A stretch of DNA of 64,000 nt from Candidatus Brevundimonas colombiensis (GCA_029202665.1 CP119326.1:2976001-3040000), one strand, 5' to 3'; counted from the stretch's first letter, positions 1-8,068 are shown. A program made the numbers and translations. The notes: generated by a model from the sequence alone, not told the origin.

Positions 1-399
1 ATCGTCGACGACAACGCCACCAACCGTGTGGTGGCCCAGGCGCTGTGCGAGATGTTCGGATGCAGTTCCGAACTTGCGGAAGACGGCCTTGAGGCGCTCC
101 AGGCCGTTCAGGAAAGCCGCTACGATCTGGTTCTGATGGACATCAAGATGCCGCGCATGGACGGCGTGCAGGCCACCCAGGCCATCCGCGCCTTGCCCGG
201 CCCGGTCGGCCGCGTGCCCATCGTCGCCCTGACCGCCAACGCCGACCCCGAAGACGCCAAACACTATCTGTCGATCGGCATGGCGGCGGTGGTCGAAAAG
301 CCGATCAAGCCCGAACGCCTGCGCATGGCCATGAACGCCGCCCTGGCGGCAGCGCAGGACGCAGAGGATCAGGACGCATCGGGCCGATCCGCCGCCTGA
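1..399 (+). CDS. Receiver domain, C-terminal end of a response regulator or hybrid histidine kinase (5' truncated)
   Basis: The reading frame is open from base 1, so the N-terminus lies outside the window. It encodes one complete CheY-like receiver domain: an acidic pair in IVDDN at the left edge, the phospho-acceptor Asp in LVLMDIKMP (residue 47 of the visible part), the conserved Thr in VALTAN, and the Lys in VVEKPIKP. The frame starts directly at the VDDN strand, and the domain ends with only a short acidic tail (EDQDASGRSAA). This suits the last domain of a hybrid kinase or a stand-alone CheY-type protein; the visible part cannot separate the two. The next gene is convergent. Confidence 0.85.
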   Translation: MVDDNATNRVVAQALCEMFGCSSELAEDGLEALQAVQESRYDLVLMDIKMPRMDGVQATQAIRALPGPVGRVPIVALTANADPEDAKHYLSIGMAAVVEKPIKPERLRMAMNAALAAAQDAEDQDASGRSAA

Positions 400-414
400 T
401 ACGCGCCCGATGTT

Positions 415-1446
415 TCAGTCCGGCCGAACGTCCAGCGCCTCCTCGTCCTCCTCGTCATAGCCGACAAGGCGCAGCGCCCGCGCCTTCTGGCCGTTGATCT
501 CGGCCCACCGCAGCAGGCCCTCCTCGCGCCCGTGCGTGATCCAGACCTCCTCGGGCTGCAACTCGATGAAGGTCGCCGTCAGTTCGTTCCAGTCCGCGTG
601 ATCGGACACGATCAAGGGCAACTCCACCCCTCTTTGCCGCGCACGCGCCTTCACGCCCATCCAGCCTGAGGCGAACGCCGTGACAGGGTCGGCGAACCGA
701 CGCGCCCAGCGGTCCTGAATGGCGGAGGGCGGCGCGATGGCCACCTCACCGCCCAGGGCGTTCCTGGGCAGATCGCGGGTCGGCAGCAGCGGCCCAAGGT
801 CTATGCCCTCCCGCTCATAGAGGGCGTTCAGCCGCTCCATCGCGCCGTGATAGTAGATGGGTCGGTCCCAGCCGGCCTCTCGCAACAGGCGAATGATCCG
901 TTGCGCCTTGCCCAGCGCATAGGCGCCGACCAGATGGGCCCGCTCCGGAAACTGCCCCAGGGAGCAGACCAGGCGCCCCACCTCCTCCTCTGCCGGCGGA
1001 TGACTGAACACAGGCAGGCCGAAGGTGGCCTCGGAAATGAAGACGTGACACGGCGTCGGCTCGAATGGCGCGCAGGTTGGGTCGCGACGGCGTTTGTAGT
1101 CGCCGGAAACCACCATGGTCAGCCCCTTCCAGCGCACCTCGACCTGGGCGGAACCCAGAACATGACCGGCGGGCGCAAGCCTTAGGTCGACGCCGTCTAT
1201 CGCTGTCGCCTGCCCATATTCGACCGACTGCGCCTGACCGGTGAAGTCGGCGCCGTAGCGCTCGGCCATGATCGCCAACGTCTGGCGCGTCGCAAGAACA
1301 GCGCCGTGACCCGCACGCGCATGATCGGAATGGCCGTGGGTGATGACCGCGCGATCCACCGGACGCACCGGGTCGACATAGAAGTCGCCGGGCGGGCAAT
1401 AGAGGCCAGCGGGCGTTGGATGCAGCAAGTCTTCGGCGCGGATCAT
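415..1446 (-). CDS. Ligase-associated DNA exonuclease, metallo-beta-lactamase/beta-CASP type
   Basis: A 343-residue metallo-beta-lactamase-fold nuclease of the mRNA 3'-end-processing/SNM1-like group, annotated in bacteria as ligase-associated DNA exonuclease. The metal-binding motif HGHSDHARAGH is near residue 37, and further metal-site motifs appear as GHVLGSAQ and VSGDYKRRRD. A late SDHADW motif fits the C-terminal part of the fold. Homologues usually sit beside an ATP-dependent DNA ligase and an Lhr-type helicase in DNA repair clusters, but neither partner is in this window. The ATG at 1446 is preceded by AGGA at good spacing. A substrate preference cannot be read from the sequence. Confidence 0.85.
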   Translation of the reverse strand: MIRAEDLLHPTPAGLYCPPGDFYVDPVRPVDRAVITHGHSDHARAGHGAVLATRQTLAIMAERYGADFTGQAQSVEYGQATAIDGVDLRLAPAGHVLGSAQVEVRWKGLTMVVSGDYKRRRDPTCAPFEPTPCHVFISEATFGLPVFSHPPAEEEVGRLVCSLGQFPERAHLVGAYALGKAQRIIRLLREAGWDRPIYYHGAMERLNALYEREGIDLGPLLPTRDLPRNALGGEVAIAPPSAIQDRWARRFADPVTAFASGWMGVKARARQRGVELPLIVSDHADWNELTATFIELQPEEVWITHGREEGLLRWAEINGQKARALRLVGYDEEDEEALDVRPD

Positions 1447-1530
1447 GGTGTCCTAACGCACTCGACGCGGTCGGGTCGCCGATCCATACAGGAGCCTTTA
1501 AAATCAGCGCCGGAAAGGCCGTCCCGCACA

Positions 1531-1983
1531 ATGTCCGACAGCTTCCTCACCGCCATCCTGCCCCAGCTGGCCGCCGGCGCGGCCCATACGGAGGCGCTGG
1601 GTTTCGCCTTCGATGGCCTGCACGACGGCGAACCGCGCATTCGCGTGCCCTGGCGCGAGGATCTGGTCGGCGATCCCGACACTGGCGTGTTCGCCGGCGG
1701 ACTGGTCACCACTCTGCTGGATCATATCGGAGGATTGGCGATCTGGACCGCGCTTGACGCCTTTCAACCGGTCGCCACCGTCGATCTGCGCGTGGATTAT
1801 ATGCGCGCCGCCCGGCCGCATCGCGACCTGCTGGCCCAGGGCGTCTGCTATCGCATGACCCACACCATCGCCTTCGTGCGCGCCTGGGCGTTCGAGGACG
1901 ACCCGTCCGACCCGGTGGCGGCGGCCCAGTCGGCCTATATCTTCAATCCATCGCGCCAGCGACTGGCCGGAGAGGCGGCATGA
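1531..1983 (+). CDS. PaaI-family acyl-CoA thioesterase (hotdog fold), first of a tandem pair
   Basis: A 150-residue hotdog protein starting MSDSFLTAILPQL. The helix-strand pattern around GVFAGGLVTTLLDHIGGLA matches the PaaI/DUF4442 thioesterase family, in which an Asp, Glu or Asn of this segment serves hydrolysis of acyl- or aryl-CoA thioesters. The following DLRVDYMRAARPH strand is the typical substrate-side strand. The gene overlaps the next hotdog gene by four bases (ATGA), so the two are translationally coupled and probably act as partners or as two related activities. The substrate is unknown. Confidence 0.8.
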   Translation: MSDSFLTAILPQLAAGAAHTEALGFAFDGLHDGEPRIRVPWREDLVGDPDTGVFAGGLVTTLLDHIGGLAIWTALDAFQPVATVDLRVDYMRAARPHRDLLAQGVCYRMTHTIAFVRAWAFEDDPSDPVAAAQSAYIFNPSRQRLAGEAA

Positions 1984-2375
1984 CCGACCTTCTCGCCACC
2001 CTGCCCTACGCCCGGTTCCTGGGCCTCAAGACGCTCGTCAGCGGCGACGAGATCACGGTGATCATGCCGTTTGCGGACAAACTGATCGGCAATCCGATGC
2101 TGCCGGCGCTGCATGGAGGTTCGACAGCCGCCCTTCTGGAAATGACCGCGATGGCGCAGCTGGCGCTGGCCTTCCCCAGCCCCCGCCTGCCCCGCCCGAT
2201 CAACGTCACGGTGGCCTATCTGCGGACGGGCCGTCCCATCGACGTGTTCGCCCGGGCCAGGATCAGCCGGGCCGGCCGTCGCCTGGCCCATGTCCAGGCC
2301 GAGGCGTGGCAGGAAGAACGTGCACAGCCCATCGCCAACCTGACCGCGCACTTCCTGCTCGACAACCAGAGCTGA
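1980..2375 (+). CDS. PaaI-family thioesterase (hotdog fold), second of a tandem pair
   Basis: A 131-residue hotdog protein whose ATG overlaps the stop of the preceding thioesterase. It has the family core LPALHGGSTAALLEMTAMAQL followed by INVTVAYLRTGRPID, as in PaaI-type enzymes that hydrolyse acyl-CoA thioesters. It is clearly related to its neighbour but diverged, which suggests an old duplication. A heteromeric assembly is possible but cannot be shown from sequence. The downstream region up to 2553 has no gene. Confidence 0.78.
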   Translation: MTDLLATLPYARFLGLKTLVSGDEITVIMPFADKLIGNPMLPALHGGSTAALLEMTAMAQLALAFPSPRLPRPINVTVAYLRTGRPIDVFARARISRAGRRLAHVQAEAWQEERAQPIANLTAHFLLDNQS

Positions 2376-2499
2376 CCGTTCGGGCGCGGACACGCGATTC
2401 GCGCTGAAACAGCCGCACGGACTGACATCGAGGCGCCGCCTGACGGTGGCGCTTCAACGCGCGGCTCGCCGAAAGAATGAACATCCCCCTACCAAACAA

Positions 2500-2517
2500 G
2501 GTTAAGACGTGATAACC
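2500..2517. promoter_or_regulatory. Inverted repeat GGTTA-N8-TAACC upstream of the small gene at 2554
   Basis: A perfect 5-bp inverted repeat with an 8-base centre lies 37 bases before the ATG at 2554. Its TTAA-N7-TAAC core partly resembles the TTAA-N7-TTAA boxes bound by the cell-cycle regulator CtrA, but the second half is imperfect. It may be an operator or part of the promoter; nothing more can be claimed. Confidence 0.3.
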
Positions 2518-2553
2518 ATAAGGGTGTTGCTAACCACTTTTTGAGGGGCTTTC

Positions 2554-2904
2554 ATGGACCGCACTGAAGTCGTCACCAGCGTTGCTGGCGATCTGCATGC
2601 TACCGAACTCGCGATCGACGCCGCGATCACCCAGGCGACGACGCTGGTTCAATCCTTCATCGGCGCCCGTGCGGCCCTTTCGCTTTCGCCGGTGAGCGGC
2701 ACGGGTTCGCAGGCCAAGGCCATGGAAACGATCGCCGCCCTGTCGGCCGCGCGCGAGTCCATCGTCGCCTGCCACGCCGAACTGCAAAAGGACCACCGCC
2801 GCCTCGGCTACGGCACCTACGCCGCTGGCCCGATCGCCAAGCCTGACGACTGGCTGGATCCGAAGATCGCTCAAGCCCCAGCACATCTGCACCGCGTCGC
2901 ATGA
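2554..2904 (+). CDS. Conserved small hypothetical protein
   Basis: A 116-residue protein, mostly helical in appearance, with no signal peptide or membrane segment. I do not recognise a named domain. The first 90 residues hold two regularly spaced amphipathic stretches (around LAIDAAITQATTLVQSFIGA and MAALSAARESIVACHAEL-like text), which suits a small helical bundle. The N-terminal MDRTEVV follows a TTTTGAGGGG leader with GAGGGG at suitable spacing. A GGTTA-N8-TAACC repeat lies upstream and a GC-rich hairpin downstream, so it is probably a single-gene unit. Confidence 0.65.
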   Translation: MDRTEVVTSVAGDLHATELAIDAAITQATTLVQSFIGARAALSLSPVSGTGSQAKAMETIAALSAARESIVACHAELQKDHRRLGYGTYAAGPIAKPDDWLDPKIAQAPAHLHRVA

Positions 2905-2960
2905 ATTCTCGGTAAGCTTGGCTTACCACGATTTCAGTTTGTCGTGACTTAGGTCATTAT

Positions 2961-2988
2961 CGCCCCCGCGCATGTCTGCACGGGGGCG
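2961..2988 (+). terminator. GC-rich hairpin, probable terminator
   Basis: A 12-bp stem with one mismatch (CGCCCCCGCGCA against TGCACGGGGGCG) and a TGTC loop follows the gene ending at 2904. The tail is only GTTTG, so termination strength is uncertain. The hairpin covers the alternative ATG at 2972, which argues for the ATG at 2996 as the start of the next gene. Confidence 0.5.
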
Positions 2989-2995
2989 GTTTGCC

Positions 2996-3427
2996 ATGCT
3001 TAATATCGTCTATGTGGTGGTTGGCGCGATCTTTATGGTCAGCATGGCGCTGTTCGCCTTTTTGAAGGGCGGGCGCGCTGAACGTTTCGGCGCAGGCGCC
3101 TACCTATTTGCCTGGCTGGCGTCGATAATTCTTCAGGAAAATAGCGGCTTCCGAGGAATGCCGATCGGCCTTTTTCTCATCGATCTCGCCGTCTTAATCG
3201 GCTTCGTTGGCATTGCCTGGCGCTACAAGCACTCTTGGCCAGTATGGGTTAGCGGAATTCAGCTTATAACCGTGATGTGTCACATCATGATACTCACCAA
3301 ACAGCCGGTTCTGCTTACATCTCTGATCACCGTCATGAATTTGAACAGCTACCTGATAATAGGTTTTCTGATCTTCGGCACATTCGTGGCGTGGCAAGAA
3401 CGGCATGCAGCAGAGTTGAATAGGTAG
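2996..3427 (+). CDS. Small integral membrane protein, function unknown
   Basis: A 143-residue protein with four hydrophobic segments: around LNIVYVVVGAIFMVSMALF, YLFAWLASIILQ, IGLFLIDLAVLIGFVGIAW, and a long stretch from GIQLITVMCHIM to the C-terminus. I do not recognise the family. The ATG at 2996 is preferred over the in-frame ATG at 2972 because the latter lies in a hairpin, while GGGGGCGG precedes 2996. Base composition is visibly more AT-rich than the neighbours, which hints at accessory origin. Confidence 0.6.
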   Translation: MLNIVYVVVGAIFMVSMALFAFLKGGRAERFGAGAYLFAWLASIILQENSGFRGMPIGLFLIDLAVLIGFVGIAWRYKHSWPVWVSGIQLITVMCHIMILTKQPVLLTSLITVMNLNSYLIIGFLIFGTFVAWQERHAAELNR

Positions 3428-3478
3428 AAATTCCTATCCACAGAATGTAGGCTGGGGCGAATCACTCGTTGGGCCGCC

Positions 3479-4114
3479 ATGCCGCTGTCGCACGCCAAAC
3501 TCTGGAAAGCCGTCGACAGTCTGGCGCGACGAGAAGGTTTGACCCCATCGGCTCTGGCCCGACGCGCGGGATTGGACGCCACCAGCTTCAATCCGTCAAA
3601 ACGCTTCGGCGCCGGCGATCCGCCGCGCCCACGCTGGCCGTCGACCGAAAGCATGACGCTGATCCTCCAGGCGACTGGAGTTTCACTGGCGGAATTCGCG
3701 GCCCTTGCCGACGACGCGCCGGAGCGGCCGACCACCGTCCCGTTGCTGGGCCTGGCCAAGGCGGGCGACGACGGCTTTTTCGACGATGCCGGCCTGCCCA
3801 CGGGCGACGGTTGGGATCAGACCGAACTGCCGCGCGCCAAGGACACCCTGTTCAGCATGACCATCGATGGCGATTCGATGTCACCGCTCTACAGGGAAGG
3901 TGATCGGCTCCTTGTCGACCAGGAAGAGACGCGCGTGAGGCGCGGGGACCGTGTGGTCGTCCGCCTGATGACCGGAGAGACCATCGCCAAGGAGGTGGCC
4001 AGTCTGACCAGCCGCACCGTCACCCTGTCGTCCATCAATCCCAATTATCCGCCACGGACCGTGTCTCGACGCGAGATCGAATGGATGGCGCGGATTCTGT
4101 GGGTCAGTCAGTGA
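3479..4114 (+). CDS. HTH-type regulator with S24/LexA-like peptidase domain
   Basis: A 211-residue protein with an N-terminal XRE-like helix-turn-helix (about residues 7-75, GLTPSALARRAGLDATSF) and a C-terminal LexA/phage-repressor domain. The Ser-Lys dyad is intact: Ser133 in GDSMSP and Lys171 in TIAKEV. The family binds DNA as dimers and, after a stress signal, can cleave itself; some members only use the fold for dimerisation. There is no phage gene nearby, so this is a chromosomal orphan. A clear terminator follows at 4125. The target genes cannot be inferred. Confidence 0.82.
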   Translation: MPLSHAKLWKAVDSLARREGLTPSALARRAGLDATSFNPSKRFGAGDPPRPRWPSTESMTLILQATGVSLAEFAALADDAPERPTTVPLLGLAKAGDDGFFDDAGLPTGDGWDQTELPRAKDTLFSMTIDGDSMSPLYREGDRLLVDQEETRVRRGDRVVVRLMTGETIAKEVASLTSRTVTLSSINPNYPPRTVSRREIEWMARILWVSQ

Positions 4115-4124
4115 TGGACGTCGA

Positions 4125-4157
4125 AAGGCCCCGCGGCGAACCGACGGGGCCTTGGTT
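4125..4157 (+). terminator. Rho-independent terminator after the S24 regulator gene
   Basis: A 9-bp GC-rich stem AAGGCCCCG/CGGGGCCTT with an 11-base loop, followed by GGTTT. It lies between two convergent genes and may serve both. Confidence 0.7.
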
Positions 4158-4172
4158 TCAGCCTACTGTATC

Positions 4173-4646
4173 TCAGTTGGCCGTGACGTAGTGGGCGTTC
4201 ACCCAACCACCACCGGCGATCTGAACCCATTCGCCCTGTGAGCCGACAGCGGTGAACGGTTGGCCGGCCGAGAGGGTGCCGGCGGTGCGATAGTTGGTGC
4301 CGGGGCCGCTGCGGATGCGCAGATTGGACGATGCGCGATACTGGCCGCCTTGCGACACCGAGGCGGCGCGAGCGCGTTGCTGGTTGCAGCCGATATACGA
4401 ACCCGCCGCAGCGCCGGCGCCGGCGCCGACGATGGTGCCGGCGGTGCGTTCGTTACGGGCCAGGTTCGACCCGACCACGCCGCCGACGACGGCGCCGATC
4501 AGGGCTCCAGCGCGTTGGCGGCCGCCGGGGGCGTCGCAGTTGGTCACGCCATTGGCCTGAGCCTGGGCGGCCATCGGGGCGGCCGTGACCATGGCGGCCA
4601 GAGCGGCAGCGGTGGCCAGACCCGTCTTGAAAATCTTGTTCGACAT
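4173..4646 (-). CDS. Secreted SH3-domain protein with glycine-zipper segment
   Basis: A 157-residue envelope protein. Residues 1-28 form a Sec signal peptide (MSNKIFKTGLATAAALAAM, ending near AQAQA). A glycine-zipper region follows (GALIGAVVGGVVGSNLARN, then GTIVGAGAGAAAGSYIG), a pattern of 17-kDa surface-antigen and OmpA-associated lipoprotein families. The C-terminal third (YRASSNLRIRSGPGTNYR to GGWVNAHYV) is a bacterial SH3 domain, which often binds cell-wall peptides. The start at 4646 has AGGAGA at good spacing; an in-frame codon 15 triplets upstream does not. No lipobox is visible, so the protein is probably periplasmic or membrane-inserted through the zipper. Confidence 0.8.
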   Translation of the reverse strand: MSNKIFKTGLATAAALAAMVTAAPMAAQAQANGVTNCDAPGGRQRAGALIGAVVGGVVGSNLARNERTAGTIVGAGAGAAAGSYIGCNQQRARAASVSQGGQYRASSNLRIRSGPGTNYRTAGTLSAGQPFTAVGSQGEWVQIAGGGWVNAHYVTAN

Positions 4647-4784
4647 AACTCTTCTCCTGTCAGCGCGTTTGCCGATGACGGGAGAATGCATGGACCAACC
4701 TGAAGGCTCCCAGAGCTTCGCCGTTATTTTCCGTTCATGTTTGTTGCGGCGATCGGCCTTCAGCCTATCGAAGCGGGCAAGACG

Positions 4785-6464
4785 TCAGGCGACGAGTTCC
4801 CCGTTCGCGCCCGCCTCTATCAGAGCGATCGTCTGCGCCAGGCCGTAGATGGCGGCGAAGGAACCGAAACGCGGCCCCTGCGGGGCGCCCAGCAGCACCT
4901 CGTACAGCGCCCCAAACCACGCCCTCAGCGGCTCGAAGGCGTGGTCCTTGCCCACCGCATAGACCTCGTTCTGGATCAGTTCGCCGTCCGTCGTGTCGGC
5001 TGGCAGGGCCTTCAGCCGCGCCGCCAGGTCCTTGAGCGCCGCCTTCTCTTTATCGTCCGGCAGGCGGTACGACTTGGAGGGCTTCACGAAGTCCTCGTAA
5101 TAGTTCAGCGCATGGTCCATCAGCCGGTCCAGCAGCGGCTCGTTCTCGGGCGTCGCATCCGGCAGATATTTGGCGAAATAGGCCCACAGCTGCGCCTTGT
5201 CCGACGCATTGGCCACGCCCACCAGGTTCAGCAGCAGGGCGAACGACACCGGCGAGGTGTGGGTCGGCGGATCACCCGCATGGATCGACCAGACGGCGTT
5301 GTCGATCCGCTTGGCGGGTTCCTGCGTCTTATAGGCCTCGATGAAGGCCAGATAGTCGTCGATGGCGCGCGGAATGACGTTGAAGTGCAGGCTCTTGGCC
5401 GACTTCGGCGACTGGAACATGTACCAGGACAGGCTCTCGGGCGTGCCGTAACGCAGCCATTCGTCCATCGTCAGGCCATTGCCCTTGGACTTCGAGATCT
5501 TCTTGCCTTCGATGTCCAGGAACAGTTCGTAGTTGAAGCCTTCCGGCGGGGTGCCGCCCAGGGCGCGGCAGACCTTGGAGCTTTCGCGCACGCTCTCGAT
5601 CAGGTCCTTGCCCGACATTTCGTAATCGACGTCCAGCGCGACCCAGCGCATGGCCCAGTCCGGCTTCCATTGCAGCTTCACATGGCCGCCCGTGACCGGA
5701 ACCTCGGTGCGATTGCCCGGCTCGCCCGCCGGGTCTTCGAAGGTGATGGTCCCCTTCTCGACATTGCGGTCCAGCGTCGGGACCTGCAAAACATGATGCG
5801 TCCGGGGGCTGATCGGCAGGAAGGGCGAATAGGTGGCCCGCCGTTCCTCGCCCAGCGTGGGCAGCATGATGGCCTGCACCGCGTCGAACCGCTCCAGCAG
5901 GGTCAGCAGCGTCGCATCGAACCGCCCGGACCTGTAGGTCTCGGTCGAGGACATGAACTCGTAGTCGAAGCCGAACGAGTCCAGAAACGCCTGCAGGCGC
6001 GCATTGTTGTGCGCCCCGAAACTGTCATGGGTGCCGAACGGATCGCGCACGCGGGTCAGCGACAGGTTCAGGTCCTCGCGCAGCATTTCCGGGTTCGGAA
6101 TGCCCTCCGGCACCTTGCGCAGGCCGTCCATGTCGTCGCTGAACGCGATCAGCCGCGTCTTCCAGTGATCGCCGGTCAGGGCGCGGAAGGCGTTGCGCAC
6201 CATGGTCGTGCGCGCCACCTCGCCGAAGGTGCCCATGTGCGGCAGGCCGGACGGGCCGTAACCCGTCTCCAGGACCACCGGGCGGCGCAGAGCCTCGAAC
6301 CTGGCCAGCGCCTCGTCGGCCTTGCCCGCGTCGATCAGGGCCCTGGCCTCGGCCCGCTCGCCTTCGGCCAGACGTTTCTTCAGCACATGGGCCAGAAGAT
6401 TGCGGGCTTGCTCAAACGGCCAGGACTTGGCCTCGCGGGCGAGGGTTTCGAGGTTCTGCAACAT
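4785..6464 (-). CDS. lysK: Lysyl-tRNA synthetase, class I
   Basis: Charges tRNA-Lys with lysine. The protein is about 559 residues and has the class I Rossmann signatures: a HIGH-like motif in SGLPHMGTFGE near residue 65 and the KMSKS-like loop KKISKSKGNG near the middle. The length and the Asp-rich FSDDMDGLRKV segment match the class I LysRS typical of archaea and alphaproteobacteria, not the common class II enzyme. The ATG at 6464 is chosen because the longer frame would need a TTG with a poor leader. The gene is single, and no other synthetase is in the window. Confidence 0.95.
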   Translation of the reverse strand: MLQNLETLAREAKSWPFEQARNLLAHVLKKRLAEGERAEARALIDAGKADEALARFEALRRPVVLETGYGPSGLPHMGTFGEVARTTMVRNAFRALTGDHWKTRLIAFSDDMDGLRKVPEGIPNPEMLREDLNLSLTRVRDPFGTHDSFGAHNNARLQAFLDSFGFDYEFMSSTETYRSGRFDATLLTLLERFDAVQAIMLPTLGEERRATYSPFLPISPRTHHVLQVPTLDRNVEKGTITFEDPAGEPGNRTEVPVTGGHVKLQWKPDWAMRWVALDVDYEMSGKDLIESVRESSKVCRALGGTPPEGFNYELFLDIEGKKISKSKGNGLTMDEWLRYGTPESLSWYMFQSPKSAKSLHFNVIPRAIDDYLAFIEAYKTQEPAKRIDNAVWSIHAGDPPTHTSPVSFALLLNLVGVANASDKAQLWAYFAKYLPDATPENEPLLDRLMDHALNYYEDFVKPSKSYRLPDDKEKAALKDLAARLKALPADTTDGELIQNEVYAVGKDHAFEPLRAWFGALYEVLLGAPQGPRFGSFAAIYGLAQTIALIEAGANGELVA

Positions 6465-6529
6465 GGGCGGCGGTTTGCAGTCTGCAAACCGCGCGGTCAA
6501 CCGTGCCGCCGCCCTTTGCCGGCGGGCTT

Positions 6530-6874
6530 TCAGCCCTTTGCGGCGGTGACGATGATCTCGACCCGATAGTCCGGCGTCGCCAGACGGCTTTCACCCGTAG
6601 CGCGGGCAGGCGGATTGGCGGTGTCGACCCAGGCGTCCCAGACGCTGTTCATCGCCTCGAAATCCGCCATGTCGGCCAGCCAGATCTGGGCCATCAGAAT
6701 TCTGGACTTGTCGCTGCCTGCCTCAGCCAGCAGAGCCTCGATCTCGGCCAGAGCCGTCTTGGTCTGGGCGACCACATCATCGCCCGGTTCGCCCACCTGC
6801 CCCGACAGATAGATGGTGTCGCCGTGGATCACCGCCTCGCTCATGCGGGCGCCGGGCTGGATGCGGGTGATCAT
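6530..6874 (-). CDS. RidA/YjgF family protein (enamine/imine deaminase type)
   Basis: A 114-residue member of the RidA superfamily, which hydrolyses reactive 2-aminoacrylate-type enamines to keto acids. The family N-terminal strand pair is seen as MSEAVIHGDTIYLSGQVGE. The conserved active-site Arg region appears as NPPARATGES, and the last strand is RVEIIVTA. GGAGG lies 9 bases before the ATG. It sits just downstream (same strand) of a DUF4126 gene and upstream of LysRS, but spacing does not prove co-transcription. Substrate range within the superfamily is uncertain. Confidence 0.85.
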   Translation of the reverse strand: MITRIQPGARMSEAVIHGDTIYLSGQVGEPGDDVVAQTKTALAEIEALLAEAGSDKSRILMAQIWLADMADFEAMNSVWDAWVDTANPPARATGESRLATPDYRVEIIVTAAKG

Positions 6875-6989
6875 GGAAAGCCTCCTGTCAGATGGGCTGC
6901 ACTATCGGCATGAACACCCGCGTGTCGAGATTTCCATAGCAAATCGTCATCCTCGGGCTCGACCCAAGGGCCGAATGCGAAGTTGAAAC

Positions 6990-7460
6990 CTACCGCCGCC
7001 CCCGCAACACCATCGCCACCACCGCTGCGCCCGCCGCCACCACGACCGCGTCCTCGATCACTCCGCTTTTGGTCTGGCCGATCCGCGCCATCGCCCTCTT
7101 ACGCCCCGCCAGCGTCAGATAGGCCAGCGGCACGGCCGTTCCGACCGCCAGCCCCGCGCCCAGCCGCGCGCGACCGCGCGGCGCCAGGGCCGCCCCGGCG
7201 ATGCCCGCGCTCATCACCCGCGCCAGCAGGCCCAGAAACACCGTGCGGTCCGGCGCCGACTTCATCTTGTCGCCCAACAACTCGCCCACACCCATGAACA
7301 GGGCGCCGAACTTGAACAGCGGCTGGTTCAGCAGGAACACCCGTCCCGGCGTCGGCCTGAGCGCCAGTTCTGCGACGGCGATGGCCGCCATCGGGGTCAT
7401 GGAACGGGCGCTGGCGACGGCGCCGATGAGGACGGAAGGCAGCAGTTCGGTGATTTTCAT
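6990..7460 (-). CDS. DUF4126-type small membrane protein
   Basis: A 156-residue hydrophobic protein that resembles the DUF4126 family. It has a helix around ELLPSVLIGAVASARSMTP, a segment ending DKMKSAPDRT, two further membrane stretches, and a Gly/Ala-rich C-terminal helix (VVVAAGAAVVAMVL). The SARSMTP text near the N-terminus is a typical family feature. No function is known for the family. It is the first gene of a - strand group and is separated by only 30 bases from the Lrp-type regulator. Confidence 0.7.
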   Translation of the reverse strand: MKITELLPSVLIGAVASARSMTPMAAIAVAELALRPTPGRVFLLNQPLFKFGALFMGVGELLGDKMKSAPDRTVFLGLLARVMSAGIAGAALAPRGRARLGAGLAVGTAVPLAYLTLAGRKRAMARIGQTKSGVIEDAVVVAAGAAVVAMVLRGRR

Positions 7461-7490
7461 AACTGCTGAACACCGCAGGCGCGCGACGGT

Positions 7491-7940
7491 TCAGCCCCCC
7501 GCCGCCAGAACATTGCGGATCGCCAGGCTGGAGTGGATGCGCGACACGCCGGGCAGGCGCGACAGCACATCCTTGTGGATCACCTCATAGGCGGCGATGT
7601 CCGGCGCCACGGCCCGCACGATATAGTCCGCCGCCCCCGCCATCAGATAGCAGTCGCGGATTTCCGGGTGGTTCCTGACCGCCGCCTCGAACCGGCGCAT
7701 ATGGTCGTCGGTCTGTTTCTCCAGCGTGATCTCGACATAGGCCACAACCCCGTCGTCGGCGTCATTGGCCAGGACGGCGGCGTAGCCCCGGATCACGCCC
7801 CGTTCCTCCAGCCGCCGCACCCGCCGCAGACAGGCCGACGGCGACAGGCCGACCGCCGTGGCCAGGTCCGCATTGCTGATCCGCCCGTCCGCGCGCAGAC
7901 GCTGCAAGATGCGTTGATCGACCGGATCAAGCAGGCTCAC
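7491..7940 (-). CDS. Lrp/AsnC-family transcriptional regulator
   Basis: A 149-residue regulator: winged HTH at residues 1-60 (LDPVDQRILQRLRADGRISN, then ADLATAVGLSPSACLRRVRR) and a C-terminal RAM (ACT-like) ligand domain (AYVEITLEKQTDDHMRRF to ADYIVRAVAPD). The GTG at 7940 is chosen because AAGGTGG lies 9 bases upstream; an in-frame TTG 36 bases further upstream overlaps likely operator DNA. The gene is divergent from dadA, the usual arrangement for a regulator of D-alanine catabolism, so it is probably the alanine-responsive activator or repressor of dadA. Confidence 0.88.
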   Translation of the reverse strand: MSLLDPVDQRILQRLRADGRISNADLATAVGLSPSACLRRVRRLEERGVIRGYAAVLANDADDGVVAYVEITLEKQTDDHMRRFEAAVRNHPEIRDCYLMAGAADYIVRAVAPDIAAYEVIHKDVLSRLPGVSRIHSSLAIRNVLAAGG

Positions 7941-7966
7941 AATTTTCCACCTTCTGACCGCATATA

Positions 7967-8005
7967 ATTGCGCCAACCCTCTATCAGCCGCCGATCATTG
8001 CGCAA
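7967..8005. promoter_or_regulatory. Probable Lrp-type operator pair between the regulator and dadA
   Basis: Two copies of ATTGCGC start at 7967 and 7997, 30 bases apart, about three helical turns. The second is part of the palindrome TTGCGCAA at 7998-8005. Same-face repeats with this spacing are usual for octameric Lrp-type regulators. They lie in the divergent gap, so autoregulation and control of dadA are both possible. Confidence 0.5.
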
Positions 8006-8043
8006 ACAGGCAGGATCATCGAACCTCGCGCGGGTAACTTCCA

Positions 8044-8060
8044 TCCAAGACTAACTTGGA
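8044..8060 (+). promoter_or_regulatory. Inverted repeat TCCAAG-N5-CTTGGA in the dadA leader
   Basis: A perfect 6-bp inverted repeat ends 8 bases before the dadA ATG and contains the GGA of its probable ribosome-binding site. It could hold the ribosome site in a hairpin or be a protein site; sequence alone does not decide. Confidence 0.35.
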
Positions 8061-8068
8061 AACGTCAC

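Noticed and set aside
4737..6569. Long open frame on the + strand opposite lysyl-tRNA synthetase
   Set aside because: It is antisense to a clear LysRS gene, has GC-codon shadow composition (Gln/Arg/Gly-rich) and no domain.
6945..6980. CGTCATCCTCGGGCTCGACCC repeat-like text between ridA and the DUF4126 gene
   Set aside because: Only a partial hairpin is present; too short to call a repeat from one copy.
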